NCBI RefSeq assembly: GCF_029076695.1
Contig: NZ_JARFIK010000001.1
Span: 1,240,001 to 1,304,000, forward strand
Reading direction: 5' to 3'
Length of the DNA stretch: 64,000 nucleotides
Origin: Adlercreutzia equolifaciens
GTDB taxonomy: Bacteria; Actinomycetota; Coriobacteriia; Coriobacteriales; Eggerthellaceae
In this document: positions 25,251 through 34,226 of the stretch, piece after piece
Position numbering within the stretch: position 1 is the first letter of the stretch
Layout: each line of letters opens with the position of its first letter
The notes under the pieces: model-generated
The model's database searches: none
What the model was told of the DNA's origin: nothing
Seen by the model: only the letters and a program-made list of their open reading frames with translations
Program-made: the position numbers and the translations under genes

Positions 25251-26069
25251 GTGGCTATCCTGACCCCCACCGAGATTACCGACAATTACGCCAAGGCCTC
25301 CATTGCCAAGGCGGAGTCGCCCGCGTGGCGCCTCTTCGTGCTGGCGGTGGCCGCGGGCGTGCTCATCGGTCTGGGCGCGGTCACATCCTCCACGGCGGCC
25401 CATGCGTTGGAAAACGCCGGCATGGTGCGTCTGGTGTCGGGTCTCATCTTTCCCATCGGCCTTATGATGGTCATCCTTTTGGGCACCGAGCTGTTCACGG
25501 GCAACGCTCTCATGGTGACGGCCGCCATTTCCGGCAAGATCACCTGGGGCAAGCTGCTGCGCAACTGGGGCATCGTGTTTCTGGGCAATCTGGTGGGTGC
25601 GGTGGCCCTGGCGGCGCTCATGGCGTTTTTCGGACAGCTGAACATCGGCGGGGGCGACCTGGCCGTCTATACCGCCAAGGTGGCCGCTACGAAGAACGGG
25701 CTGCCCTGGATGAACGCCTTTGTTCTGGGTATCTTCTGCAACCTTATGGTGTGCATTGCGGTGTACCTGGCCAACACGGCTCAGGACACGGCGGGTAAGC
25801 TCCTGGCCATTTTCTTTCCCATCATGGGCTTTGTGCTGGCGGGTTTCGAGCACTGCGTGGCTGACATGTACTATGTGCCCGCGGGCATCTTCGCGTACTT
25901 GAACCCAGCCTATACGGGCATGATCGACGCGGCGGGCATTAACACGGCGCTGCTGACCTTCGGCGATTTCATCACCGCCAACCTTATCCCCGTTACTCTG
26001 GGCAATATTGTGGGCGGTGTGCTGGTGGGTCTGGTCATGTACGCCTGCCACGGCACGAAGGCGAAATAG
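25251..26069 (+). CDS. focA: formate/nitrite transporter (FocA/FNT family)
   Basis: A 272-residue pentameric membrane channel with six TM segments. FNT signatures include the ELFTGNALMV motif near residue 83, GNLVGAVALAALM, NLMVCIAVYLANTAQDTAGKLLAIFFPIMGFVLAGFEHCVADMYYVP and TLGNIVGG; the central gating His is in GFEHCVADMY. The GTG at 25251 follows GAAGGAGCG. It closes the fhs-fchA-folD cluster, so formate is the likely cargo, imported for or exported from the folate pathway. Confidence 0.92.
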   Translation: MAILTPTEITDNYAKASIAKAESPAWRLFVLAVAAGVLIGLGAVTSSTAAHALENAGMVRLVSGLIFPIGLMMVILLGTELFTGNALMVTAAISGKITWGKLLRNWGIVFLGNLVGAVALAALMAFFGQLNIGGGDLAVYTAKVAATKNGLPWMNAFVLGIFCNLMVCIAVYLANTAQDTAGKLLAIFFPIMGFVLAGFEHCVADMYYVPAGIFAYLNPAYTGMIDAAGINTALLTFGDFITANLIPVTLGNIVGGVLVGLVMYACHGTKAK

Positions 26070-26165
26070 GGCCGCGAGCCGGCAGGGGGTCGGCACCGAG
26101 AGGCTGTATCTTTCGCTTGTTTTATGAGCAAATCCCGTGGGTTTTGCATCTTTCGGTGGAAGTGC

Positions 26166-26200
26166 TGGTCAATGCAACATTCTGTTCGTACTATAGCGCT
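26166..26200 (+). promoter_or_regulatory. putative promoter giving a leaderless tsaE mRNA
   Basis: TACTAT at 26189-26194 lies 7 bp before the ATG at 26201, with TGGTCA 17 bp upstream at 26166-26171. No Shine-Dalgarno precedes the start. Transcription would begin at or next to the start codon. Confidence 0.45.
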
Positions 26201-26713
26201 ATGGCAAATGGACTGACATACGCGCGTACCACCACGTCTCCCGAGGCCACCAAGCAGTTGGCCTCCACGCTGGCGCCTTATCTGCATCCGGGCGACGCCA
26301 TTGTGCTCAACGGCGATTTGGGCGCCGGGAAAACACAGTTCGTCCAAGGGGTTGCCGCGGCGCTGGGCGTGCGCTCACCGGTTACCAGCCCCACCTTCAA
26401 CATCTTGCTCGAGTACGGCGACGGGCGCCTGCCGGTGTACCACTACGACCTGTACCGCCTCGACGAGCGTTGGCAGCTGGAGGACATCGACTACTTCAGC
26501 GCCATCGACGGCTACGGGAACGGCGTGGCCTTTATCGAATGGGCCGAGAAGTTCCCCGAGGACATGCCCTACGACTATCTGGAGATTACCATCACCGCCG
26601 ATACCCAGGGCACGCGCCGTGTGGTGGCCCATTCTTACGGCAAGCGCAGCCGCGAGCTGCTGTGCGTCTGGGCCAACGACTCCAAGTCGCGCTTAGGCAA
26701 GTGCCAACTGTAG
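26201..26713 (+). CDS. tsaE: tRNA threonylcarbamoyladenosine synthesis ATPase TsaE
   Basis: A 170-residue P-loop ATPase that drives the TsaB-TsaD-TsaE complex making t6A37 in ANN-decoding tRNAs. The Walker A GDLGAGKT is at 38-45, followed by VTSPTFNILLEY and YHYDLYRLD, all diagnostic, and FIEWAEKFPEDMP. The ATG at 26201 matches family N-termini; upstream in-frame starts do not. The next gene encodes its partners TsaB and TsaD in one chain. Confidence 0.92.
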   Translation: MANGLTYARTTTSPEATKQLASTLAPYLHPGDAIVLNGDLGAGKTQFVQGVAAALGVRSPVTSPTFNILLEYGDGRLPVYHYDLYRLDERWQLEDIDYFSAIDGYGNGVAFIEWAEKFPEDMPYDYLEITITADTQGTRRVVAHSYGKRSRELLCVWANDSKSRLGKCQL

Positions 26714-26888
26714 CCACTTTTTTTGTCGGTGACTTTTTTCGATGGGGCGAGCGCCCTCTGCGAGGCTGCGTCGATTTGCTGGTTTTGGAAGACTGGTTCT
26801 CCCGTCATCTAAGACCAGCCGCCCTTGCGCTATGATCGTCTGATGCAAATGATCTCCGCTGGTTGTAGCGGTTTGAGAGAGGGTACTT

Positions 26889-29402
26889 GTGGTGGGATCT
26901 TACATTCTTGCCTTTGATACGGCCAATGAAGTCATCGCCATCGGGCTGGGGAGGCTCGATGTTGTGTCACGCACGGTTGAGCCGGTTGCCTCCGTGGAGG
27001 TGGAGGCGCGCCGTGCCTCGAACACGCAGTTGCTGCCGTCCATCGACGGGCTGTGTGCCCAGGCGGGCGTGGCGCGCGAGGACCTGGCCTGTGTGGCCGT
27101 GGGGCGCGGCCCGGGGTCGTTCACGGGGGTGCGCATTGCCATGGCCACGGCGAAGGGCATTGCCAGCGCGCTGGAAGTGGGCCTGGTGGGCGTTTCCTCG
27201 CTTGATGCCGTGGCCTGGGGCGCCTGGAGCGGTGGCGCGCGCGGCGAGCTGCTGGTAGTGGCCGATGCCATGCGCCGCGAGGTGTATCCCGTGCGGTTCG
27301 CCCTTGGCGAAGCGGGCGCCCTGCGCTTGAGCTCCGATCGGGTGGTGAAGGCCCAGGATTTTGCCGAAGAGCTCGTGCCTGGTTCGACCCAAGCAGACAA
27401 GCGAGCGGGTGAGAGCTCCGCGGAGGGGAATGCTTCAGAGGAGGGTGCCTCGGTCGGCGGAGCTCCTGTTGCGACCGACTGTGTGCCTTCCGATACGGGT
27501 GAAGGCGGGCTGCTCGTGACGGGCGACGCCCTGTGCAAATACGCCGATCTCTTCGCGCCAGCTGGCACCCTGCTGCCTGAGGAGCATTGGACGCCCACGG
27601 GAGAGGGTCTGCTCCTGGCGGTACAGGCGGCCTGGCAGGCGGGGGAGTGCGACCCCTTCGACGCGGCGCGCCATAATCCGGCTTTCGCGCTGCCCGTGTA
27701 CACGCGCCTGTCTGATGCCGAGGAGAACGAGCGCGTACGCCTGGCCAAGGCCGATGCGGCCCTGGCGGGCAAACGCGGCAGCAAGCACGTCACCATGAAC
27801 GACACGGCCATTGCCAACGCGCGGGCCAATGGGGAGGGCATTGCCTACAAGCCCCTGGACGCGCGCCACGTGGGCGCTGTGGCGGCTTTGGAGTCGCAGG
27901 TCATGGGATCGGACGCTTGGAGCGAGGCGCTGGTGGCCGATGAGCTGGGTCGGGCCGACCGCGTGTGGTGGGCCGCCTATGCTGCCGATCCGAAGATGCC
28001 CCTGACGGCCGAGGCACCGCTGGTGGGCTATGCCGGCGGCTGGGTGGTTGATGGCGACGTGCAAATTCTCAAGGTGGGCGTCGATCCGGCTTGGCGCCGT
28101 CACGGCATTGCCCGGGCGCTGCTGGCCCGGGTGGCCGACGATGCCCGCAACCTGGGAGCGCGTACCAGCTCTTTGGAAGTGCGCGCCGGCAACACAGGTG
28201 CTCAGGCGCTCTACGAGGCCCTGGGCTACCGTAGCCTGGGGAAGCGGCCGCGCTACTACTCCGACGGGGAGGACGCGGTCATTATGGAGGGACCGCTGCC
28301 CACTATCACGCTGGCCTCGGTGCCCAATGGTCCTGCGGCTAAAGAGGCTCCTGCCGCCACGGCACGCCCTCTTATCCTGGCCATCGAGTCGTCCTGCGAC
28401 GAGACGGCGGCGGCCATCATCGATGGCGAGGGCACGTTGCTCTCGGACGTGGTGGCCTCCCAGGTTGATTTCCATGCGCGTTTCGGCGGCGTGGTGCCTG
28501 AAATTGCCAGCCGCAAGCACATCGAGGCCATCTGCGGCGTTTGCGACGACTGCCTGGAGCGCGCCGCAGCCGCAGCGGGGCTGCCCTCTTTGCGGTGGCG
28601 CGATCTGGACGCCGTGGCAGTCACCTATGCTCCCGGCTTGGTGGGGGCGCTTGTAGTGGGCGTGGCCTTCGCCAAGGGCGCTGCCTGGGGCGCCGACAAG
28701 CCCTTCATGGTGGTGAACCACCTGGAGGGACACCTCTACGCCAACAAGATCGGGCTTCCCGACTTTGCACCCCCAGCCGTAGTGTCGCTGGTGTCCGGCG
28801 GCAACACCCTGCTGGTGTATATGGCCGACTGGGGCCGCTACCAGGTGCTGGGTGCCACCATCGATGATGCCGTGGGCGAGGCCTTCGACAAAGTGGCGAA
28901 GGCGCTGGGCCTGGGCTACCCCGGCGGCCCCGTCATCTCGAAATTCGCCGCCGAGGGCAATCCCGATGCCATTCCCTTCCCCCGGGCCATGCTGCATTCG
29001 GGCGACCTGCGCTTCTCTCTTTCGGGGCTGAAGACCGCCGTGGTCACCTACATCAACGGCGAGCGCGAGGCGGGGCGCCCCCTCAACGTGCCCGACATCT
29101 GCGCCAGCTTCGAAGCGGCCGTGGTGGAGGTGCAGGTGGCGAAGGCCCGCACGGCGCTGCAGGAGACGGGCGCGCCCACCTTCTGCCTGGGCGGCGGCGT
29201 GGCGGCCAACCCCATGTTGCGGGCCGCCTACGAGAAGATGTGCGCCGAAGAGGGCGTGCGTCTGGTCATGCCTCCTTTGGCCTCCTGCGGCGATAACGCC
29301 GGCATGATCGCCGAGGTGGCCCTCGACCGCTTCCGCGCCGGCAAGTTCTCGCCGCTGGACACTGATGCCCAGGCCCAGGGCGATCTGGAGCAGCCCTACT
29401 AG
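26889..29402 (+). CDS. TsaB-RimI-TsaD triple fusion
   Basis: 837 residues carrying three normally separate proteins. Residues 1-290 are TsaB (ILAFDTANEVIAIGLG; VGRGPGSFTGVRIAMATAKG), with a low-complexity Ser/Gly/Glu insert at about 175-205. Residues 315-475 are RimI N-acetyltransferase (LKVGVDPAWRRHGIARALL acetyl-CoA motif; LEVRAGNTGAQALYEALGYR). Residues about 492-837 are TsaD (LAIESSCDETAAAIID; HARFGGVVPEIASRKH; NHLEGHLYAN; LVSGGNTLLVY; GGGVAANPMLR). TsaB and TsaD form the t6A-tRNA transferase core; RimI acetylates ribosomal protein S18. GTG at 26889 follows GAGAGAGGG; TATGAT at 26831 may be its -10. Confidence 0.95.
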   Translation: MVGSYILAFDTANEVIAIGLGRLDVVSRTVEPVASVEVEARRASNTQLLPSIDGLCAQAGVAREDLACVAVGRGPGSFTGVRIAMATAKGIASALEVGLVGVSSLDAVAWGAWSGGARGELLVVADAMRREVYPVRFALGEAGALRLSSDRVVKAQDFAEELVPGSTQADKRAGESSAEGNASEEGASVGGAPVATDCVPSDTGEGGLLVTGDALCKYADLFAPAGTLLPEEHWTPTGEGLLLAVQAAWQAGECDPFDAARHNPAFALPVYTRLSDAEENERVRLAKADAALAGKRGSKHVTMNDTAIANARANGEGIAYKPLDARHVGAVAALESQVMGSDAWSEALVADELGRADRVWWAAYAADPKMPLTAEAPLVGYAGGWVVDGDVQILKVGVDPAWRRHGIARALLARVADDARNLGARTSSLEVRAGNTGAQALYEALGYRSLGKRPRYYSDGEDAVIMEGPLPTITLASVPNGPAAKEAPAATARPLILAIESSCDETAAAIIDGEGTLLSDVVASQVDFHARFGGVVPEIASRKHIEAICGVCDDCLERAAAAAGLPSLRWRDLDAVAVTYAPGLVGALVVGVAFAKGAAWGADKPFMVVNHLEGHLYANKIGLPDFAPPAVVSLVSGGNTLLVYMADWGRYQVLGATIDDAVGEAFDKVAKALGLGYPGGPVISKFAAEGNPDAIPFPRAMLHSGDLRFSLSGLKTAVVTYINGEREAGRPLNVPDICASFEAAVVEVQVAKARTALQETGAPTFCLGGGVAANPMLRAAYEKMCAEEGVRLVMPPLASCGDNAGMIAEVALDRFRAGKFSPLDTDAQAQGDLEQPY

Positions 29403-29415
29403 GAATTTTCTTCAT

Positions 29416-29451
29416 CTTAATACCGTCTTAACAGACCGCCGCCGACCTTAA
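29416..29451 (+). promoter_or_regulatory. CTTAA direct repeats upstream of kdpF (possible KdpE site)
   Basis: Three CTTAA boxes start at 29416, 29427 and 29447. The first two are extended (TCTTAA, TCTTAAC) and spaced 11 bp, about one helical turn, as expected for tandem half-sites of OmpR/PhoB-family regulators. The cluster encodes such a regulator, KdpE. The site lies about 80-115 bp before kdpF. Confidence 0.45.
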
Positions 29452-29531
29452 CGGCGCCTTTAGGCGCAACGGCGTAGGCTTCCTTTCAGCAAGTTCGTTT
29501 GCCCCTGTGGGCACGGAGAAAGGAAGCAGTC

Positions 29532-29624
29532 ATGACGGTGGTGACGGTCATTGTGGGCGCGCTCGGCGTGGCCGCCATGGGGTACCTGGCGGTGCTCCTT
29601 CTGGGAGGCGGTGAGCAGCGATGA
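29532..29624 (+). CDS. kdpF: KdpF small membrane subunit
   Basis: A 30-residue single-TM peptide (MTVVTVIVGALGVAAMGYLA, then [10 protein letters not shown]). Its length, hydrophobicity and position immediately before kdpA identify it as KdpF, which stabilises the KdpFABC potassium pump. GAGAAAGGAAG precedes the ATG. Its stop overlaps the kdpA start (ATGA at 29621), a standard coupling. Confidence 0.85.
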   Translation: MTVVTVIVGALGVAAMGYLAVLLLGGGEQR

Positions 29625-31399
29625 GCGCCTCGTTGGGAACGGCTCTGTTCGAGGCGGCGGCCTTCGTGGCGCTGCTGACGGCCTGCGCGTTGCCCCTGTC
29701 GAACTATGTGGTGAAGGCCATGGACGGCTGTCCTTCGCTGGCCCGTCGGGTGCTGGGTCCCGTGGAGCGGGGCTGCGCGCGACTGGTGGGGGCGTCGGAA
29801 CAGGATTCCATGGGCCCGGGTCGCTATCTGGCCGGCGCCTTGGCGCTGACCGCCGTGGGCTTTGTCGGGTTGTTCGTGCTCCTGCTTTGCCAGGGGTTCC
29901 TGCCCTGTAACCCCGAGGAGCTGCCGGGGCTGCCGCTGGACACCGCTTTCAACCTGGCGGCCAGCTTCGCCACGAATACCGACTGGCAGCCCGTGGCCGG
30001 CGAATCCCATCTCAGCTATTTCTCCCAGGCCGTTGGGCTGACAGTGCAGAACTTCCTGTCGCCGGCCATTGGTCTGGCCGTGGCCTTTGCCCTTATGCGC
30101 GGCATAGCGGCCCGCAGTGCGGAAGGCCTGGGAAACGTCTTCGTGGACGTCATCCGTGCGGTGCTCTACGTGCTGCTGCCGCTGGCGCTCATCGGGGCTC
30201 TTGTCGGCGTGGCCCAGGGCACGCCTCAGACGCTGGCTCCCTACGAAACGGTGCAGCTGGTCGAGCCCGTGGCGGTGGATGCCGAGGGCAACGTGGTGGC
30301 CGCCGATGATCCAGCAGCGGTGCAGGAAGTGACCGAGGCCGTGGTGCCCCTCGGCCCCCAGGCCTCTCAGGTTTCCATCAAACAGCTGGGCACCAACGGC
30401 GGGGGCTTCAATGGGGCGAACTCTGCCTCGGCTCTGGAAAACCCCACCCCGCTCACAAATCTGCTGCAGATGGCGGCCATCATGCTGCTGCCCTTGACCT
30501 TGGTCTTTTGCTTCGGGCGCATGGTGGCCGATCGACGCCAGGGACGGGCCTTGATGGTGGCCGTGCTGGTGCTCCTGGCGGCTGGCATTGCTGCCCTGAC
30601 GGCGGCCGAGTTTGCCGGCACCGCTCAACTGGCAGCCGACGGCGCCGTGTACACCGGCTCTTTGGGTCAGCCGGCCGGCAACATGGAGGGCAAGGAGAGC
30701 CGCATCGGCACGGCGGCCACCGCCCTATGGACGGCGCTGACCACAGCGGCGGCCAGCGGATCGACCAATGGCTCGCTGGCGGGCCTTACGCCGCTGGGCC
30801 TCGTAGTGCCTCTGGTGTTTATGGGTTTGGGCGAAGTGGTGGGCGGCGGCATCGGCACGGGCCTTGCCAGCCTGCTCGGCTTCGTCGTGCTGACCGTGTT
30901 CGTGGCCAGCCTGATGGTGGGGCGCGCCCCGGAGTACCTGGGTAAGAAGATCGGCCCGGCCGAGATGCGTCTGGCGGTGATCATAGCCATTGCGCCGTCG
31001 TTGGTGATGCTGGCCGGGGCCGCGGTGCTTCTGCTGGTTCCCGATGCTGCCGCCGGCGCGGGCGCGTCCGCACCCTTCGGCTTTGCGAATACGCTGTACG
31101 CCGCCGTGTCCGCGGGGGCCAACAATGGCTCGGCCTTGGGGGGCTTCGAGGCGAACACTCCCTGGGCCAATGGTGTTCTCGGCGTTGAGATGCTGGCTAG
31201 TCGCGTCATCGTGCTGGCTTGCACCGTGCTACTGGCGGGACGCTTTGCGGCCCGTGAGACGTCGGCGGCCCAGGTGGGCGCGTTGTCCACGGCAAGTCCG
31301 CTGTTCGTCGTGCTGCTTTTGGTGATTGTGGTGCTGGTAGGTGCCCTGACTTTGGTGCCGGCGCTGGCCCTGGGGCCGGTGGCCGAGGCCGTGCTGTAG
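29621..31399 (+). CDS. kdpA: potassium-transporting ATPase subunit A
   Basis: A 592-residue channel-like, potassium-selecting subunit of KdpFABC with about ten TM segments. The four selectivity-filter-like loops are visible: [31 protein letters not shown], the [16 protein letters not shown] region and [17 protein letters not shown]. It is longer than E. coli KdpA (557), with extra residues at about 205-245. It imports potassium under scarcity, driven by ATP hydrolysis in KdpB. Confidence 0.95.
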   Translation: MSASLGTALFEAAAFVALLTACALPLSNYVVKAMDGCPSLARRVLGPVERGCARLVGASEQDSMGPGRYLAGALALTAVGFVGLFVLLLCQGFLPCNPEELPGLPLDTAFNLAASFATNTDWQPVAGESHLSYFSQAVGLTVQNFLSPAIGLAVAFALMRGIAARSAEGLGNVFVDVIRAVLYVLLPLALIGALVGVAQGTPQTLAPYETVQLVEPVAVDAEGNVVAADDPAAVQEVTEAVVPLGPQASQVSIKQLGTNGGGFNGANSASALENPTPLTNLLQMAAIMLLPLTLVFCFGRMVADRRQGRALMVAVLVLLAAGIAALTAAEFAGTAQLAADGAVYTGSLGQPAGNMEGKESRIGTAATALWTALTTAAASGSTNGSLAGLTPLGLVVPLVFMGLGEVVGGGIGTGLASLLGFVVLTVFVASLMVGRAPEYLGKKIGPAEMRLAVIIAIAPSLVMLAGAAVLLLVPDAAAGAGASAPFGFANTLYAAVSAGANNGSALGGFEANTPWANGVLGVEMLASRVIVLACTVLLAGRFAARETSAAQVGALSTASPLFVVLLLVIVVLVGALTLVPALALGPVAEAVL

Positions 31400-31410
31400 A
31401 GGAGGATGCA

Positions 31411-33486
31411 ATGAACCCCTTGATGAAGCGGGCCCTTGTCGACGCCGTGCGCAAGCTGGCGCCGAAGGCCCAGGCGGCCAACCCTGTCATGTTCATGGTG
31501 TACCTGTCGGCCCTGCTGACCAGCGTGCTGCTGGTGCTGTCCTGGTTCGGTATCGCCGATGCTCCCTCTGGCTACATTGCCGCTATTTGCGCGGTGCTGT
31601 GGGCCACGGTGCTGTTCGGCAACTTCGCCGAGGCCCTTGCCGAGGGGCGGGGAAAGGCCCAGGCCGACTCCTTGCGCGCCGCCAAGCGCGACGTGGAGGC
31701 GCTGGTGCTGGCCGAGCAGGATCTGGCGGCCGCCGAGGGGGAGGCTCAGGGTGCGCTCCTGCGAGCCGCAGCGCAGTCAGTCAGCTCCTCGACGTTGGCG
31801 AAGGGCCAGCTGTACTTGGTGATGGCCGGGGAACAGGTGCCGGCGGACGGCGAGATTGTCCTGGGCGCCGCTTCGGTGGACGAGAGTGCCATCACGGGCG
31901 AATCGGCTCCGGTGGTGCGCGAGTCCGGCGGCGACCGTTCGTCGCTGACCGGGGGCACCACGGTGCTCTCCGACTGGCTGGTGGCCCGCGTGACCGCCGA
32001 GGCCGGTCACAGTTTCCTCGATCAGATGATTGCCATGGTGGAATCCTCGGCCCGAGCGAAGACCCCCAACGAGCGTGCTCTGGAGCTGTTGCTCATTGCC
32101 CTGACGCTCGTGTTCCTGGCTGTATCCTGGACGCTCTACGGCTTCGGTGCCTTCTCGGCGTCCACCCAGGGCGCGGCCAACCCGCTGGGGCTTACCTCGC
32201 TGGTGGCGCTGTTCGTGTGCCTGGCGCCTACCACTATTGGAGCGCTGCTCTCGGCCATCGGCATTGCCGGCATGAGCCGCCTAAACGAGGCGAACGTGCT
32301 GGCCACCAGCGGCCGCGCTGTGGAAGCGGCCGGCGATGTGGATGTGCTGCTGCTTGACAAGACCGGCACTATCACGCTGGGTAATCGCCAGGCCGCCGCC
32401 TTTGTTCCCGTCGACGGCGTCGACGAGCGCACCTTGGCCGATGCGGCCCAGCTGGCCAGCTTGGCCGACGAGACCCCCGAGGGTCGCAGCGTGGTGGTGC
32501 TTGCCAAGGAGCGCTTCGATATTCGCGAGCGCACCTTGACGGGCGCCGGGTTCACCGTGGTGCCCTTCACGGCCGCCACGCGCATGAGTGGCGTGGACTT
32601 CGACGGCCATGAGATTCGCAAGGGCGCCGCCGATGCCGTGCGGGCCTATGTGGAGGCGCGCGGGGGCACCTACAGCGCCCAGTGCGCTTCCGTGGCCGAC
32701 CAGGTGGCTCGCGAAGGGGGCACTCCTTTGGTGGTGGCCCGCGACGGGCGCGTGCTGGGGGTCATTCATCTGAAGGACATCATCAAGTCCGGCATTCGCG
32801 AGAACTTCGCCGACTTGCACGCCATGGGCATCAAGACGGTTATGGTCACCGGTGATAATCCGCTGACCGCGGCGGCCATCGCCGCCGAGGCGGGCCTGGA
32901 CGACTTCATCGCCGAGGCCACGCCCGAGGCAAAGCTCGAGGCCATCCGCCGCTATCAGGCCGAGGGACACTTGGTGGCCATGACCGGCGACGGCACCAAC
33001 GATGCCCCGGCCTTGGCCCAGGCTGATGTGGCCGTGGCCATGAACAGCGGCACCCAGGCGGCCAAAGAGGCCGGGAACATGGTGGATCTGGACTCGTCGC
33101 CCACGAAGCTCATTGAGATTGTGCGCATTGGCAAGCAGATGCTCATGACCCGCGGCAGCCTGACCACCTTCTCCATTGCCAACGACCTGGCCAAGTACTT
33201 CGCCGTGATTCCGGCGTTGCTGGTGCCGTTGTACCCCGGACTCGAGGTGCTCAACGTCATGCATCTGGCCTCGCCGGCCTCGGCCATGCTGGCGGCGGTC
33301 ATTTACAACGCGCTCATTATTGTGGCGCTCATCCCCCTGGCCCTGCGCGGCGTGAAATATCGCGAGGGCGCGCCTGCCACGCTGCTGGCGCACAACATGG
33401 CGGTGTACGGGCTGGGCGGCGTGGCGGTGCCCTTTGTGGCCATCAAGGTGCTCGATGTGGCCCTGACGGCCTTGGGCGTGGCTTAG
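31411..33486 (+). CDS. kdpB: potassium-transporting ATPase subunit B
   Basis: A 691-residue P-type ATPase catalytic subunit. The phosphorylation motif [14 protein letters not shown] (Asp near residue 313), the SITGESAPV actuator motif (read here as [18 protein letters not shown]), [12 protein letters not shown] and [21 protein letters not shown] are all present. It follows kdpA by 11 bp with GAGGAGG. Length matches KdpB (about 680). It is complete. Confidence 0.97.
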   Translation: MNPLMKRALVDAVRKLAPKAQAANPVMFMVYLSALLTSVLLVLSWFGIADAPSGYIAAICAVLWATVLFGNFAEALAEGRGKAQADSLRAAKRDVEALVLAEQDLAAAEGEAQGALLRAAAQSVSSSTLAKGQLYLVMAGEQVPADGEIVLGAASVDESAITGESAPVVRESGGDRSSLTGGTTVLSDWLVARVTAEAGHSFLDQMIAMVESSARAKTPNERALELLLIALTLVFLAVSWTLYGFGAFSASTQGAANPLGLTSLVALFVCLAPTTIGALLSAIGIAGMSRLNEANVLATSGRAVEAAGDVDVLLLDKTGTITLGNRQAAAFVPVDGVDERTLADAAQLASLADETPEGRSVVVLAKERFDIRERTLTGAGFTVVPFTAATRMSGVDFDGHEIRKGAADAVRAYVEARGGTYSAQCASVADQVAREGGTPLVVARDGRVLGVIHLKDIIKSGIRENFADLHAMGIKTVMVTGDNPLTAAAIAAEAGLDDFIAEATPEAKLEAIRRYQAEGHLVAMTGDGTNDAPALAQADVAVAMNSGTQAAKEAGNMVDLDSSPTKLIEIVRIGKQMLMTRGSLTTFSIANDLAKYFAVIPALLVPLYPGLEVLNVMHLASPASAMLAAVIYNALIIVALIPLALRGVKYREGAPATLLAHNMAVYGLGGVAVPFVAIKVLDVALTALGVA

Positions 33487-33517
33487 GCGCGTGTCGGACA
33501 ACGATAGGAAAGGACTC

Positions 33518-34147
33518 ATGATGAAGACGGGTGCAATGGGACGGAGTCTCAGGAGTGCCGTGGCGCTGTTTTTGGCGGCGACCTTGGCCTTGGGGGTGCT
33601 CTATCCACTGGTGGTATGCGGCGTGGCCCAGGCGGCTTTCCCGTGGCGGGCAAACGGATCGATCATCGAAGTGGACGGCGTGAAGTACGGCAGCGCCCTG
33701 GTGGGGCAGTCCTACACGGGCATGGATCATCTGTGGGGGCGCCCCACCAAGACCGACGCGCGCACGTTCGCCACGAAGAGCGGCGAGTCGCTTTTATGGT
33801 ACGGCCCGGAGAACTTGAGCCCGGCCAGCGAGGAGTTCGGTGACGTGGTGCAGGAGCGGGTTGCCGCCGTACGCGCCGCCCATCCCGACCAGGGTGAGAA
33901 CCCCGTTCCCAGCGAGCTGGTCACGGCATCGGGATCGGGTTTCGATCCGCATATCTCGCCGGCGGCGGCCGAGTATCAGGTGGGTCGCATTGCCAAGGCC
34001 AAGGGCATGGACGAGGAAGAGGTGCGCGCCATAATCCGCCAGTGCACCGACCGGCCGCTGTTGGGCGTTATCGGCGAGGCGCGGGTTAACGTACTCGAGG
34101 TCAATCTCATGCTCGACGGCGTGCTAAAGACGGCGATCAATCGTTGA
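33518..34147 (+). CDS. kdpC: potassium-transporting ATPase subunit C
   Basis: A 209-residue protein with an N-terminal TM (about 9-30, ALFLAATLALGVLYPLVVCG) and a periplasmic domain that assists the pump. Family motifs include GSALVGQSYTGMDHLWGRPT and NPVPSELVTASGSGFDPHISPAAAEYQVGRIA. ATG at 33518 follows AGGAAAGGA and gives the normal length. It is 79 bp before kdpD. Confidence 0.94.
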   Translation: MMKTGAMGRSLRSAVALFLAATLALGVLYPLVVCGVAQAAFPWRANGSIIEVDGVKYGSALVGQSYTGMDHLWGRPTKTDARTFATKSGESLLWYGPENLSPASEEFGDVVQERVAAVRAAHPDQGENPVPSELVTASGSGFDPHISPAAAEYQVGRIAKAKGMDEEEVRAIIRQCTDRPLLGVIGEARVNVLEVNLMLDGVLKTAINR

Positions 34148-34226
34148 TCGGGCGACACCGAGCAAACGAAACCCCGTGATAGGATGACCGATATCCTAAG
34201 AATTAATAACGGGAGAGGAGGCTTCG

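Noticed and set aside
27381-27400. tRNA T-loop-like GGTTCGA sequence
   Set aside because: It lies inside the TsaB coding region without acceptor or anticodon stems. No tRNA was found anywhere in the window.
29403-29531. ydaO-type c-di-AMP riboswitch upstream of kdp
   Set aside because: The region is too short and lacks the aptamer motifs; only direct repeats were found.
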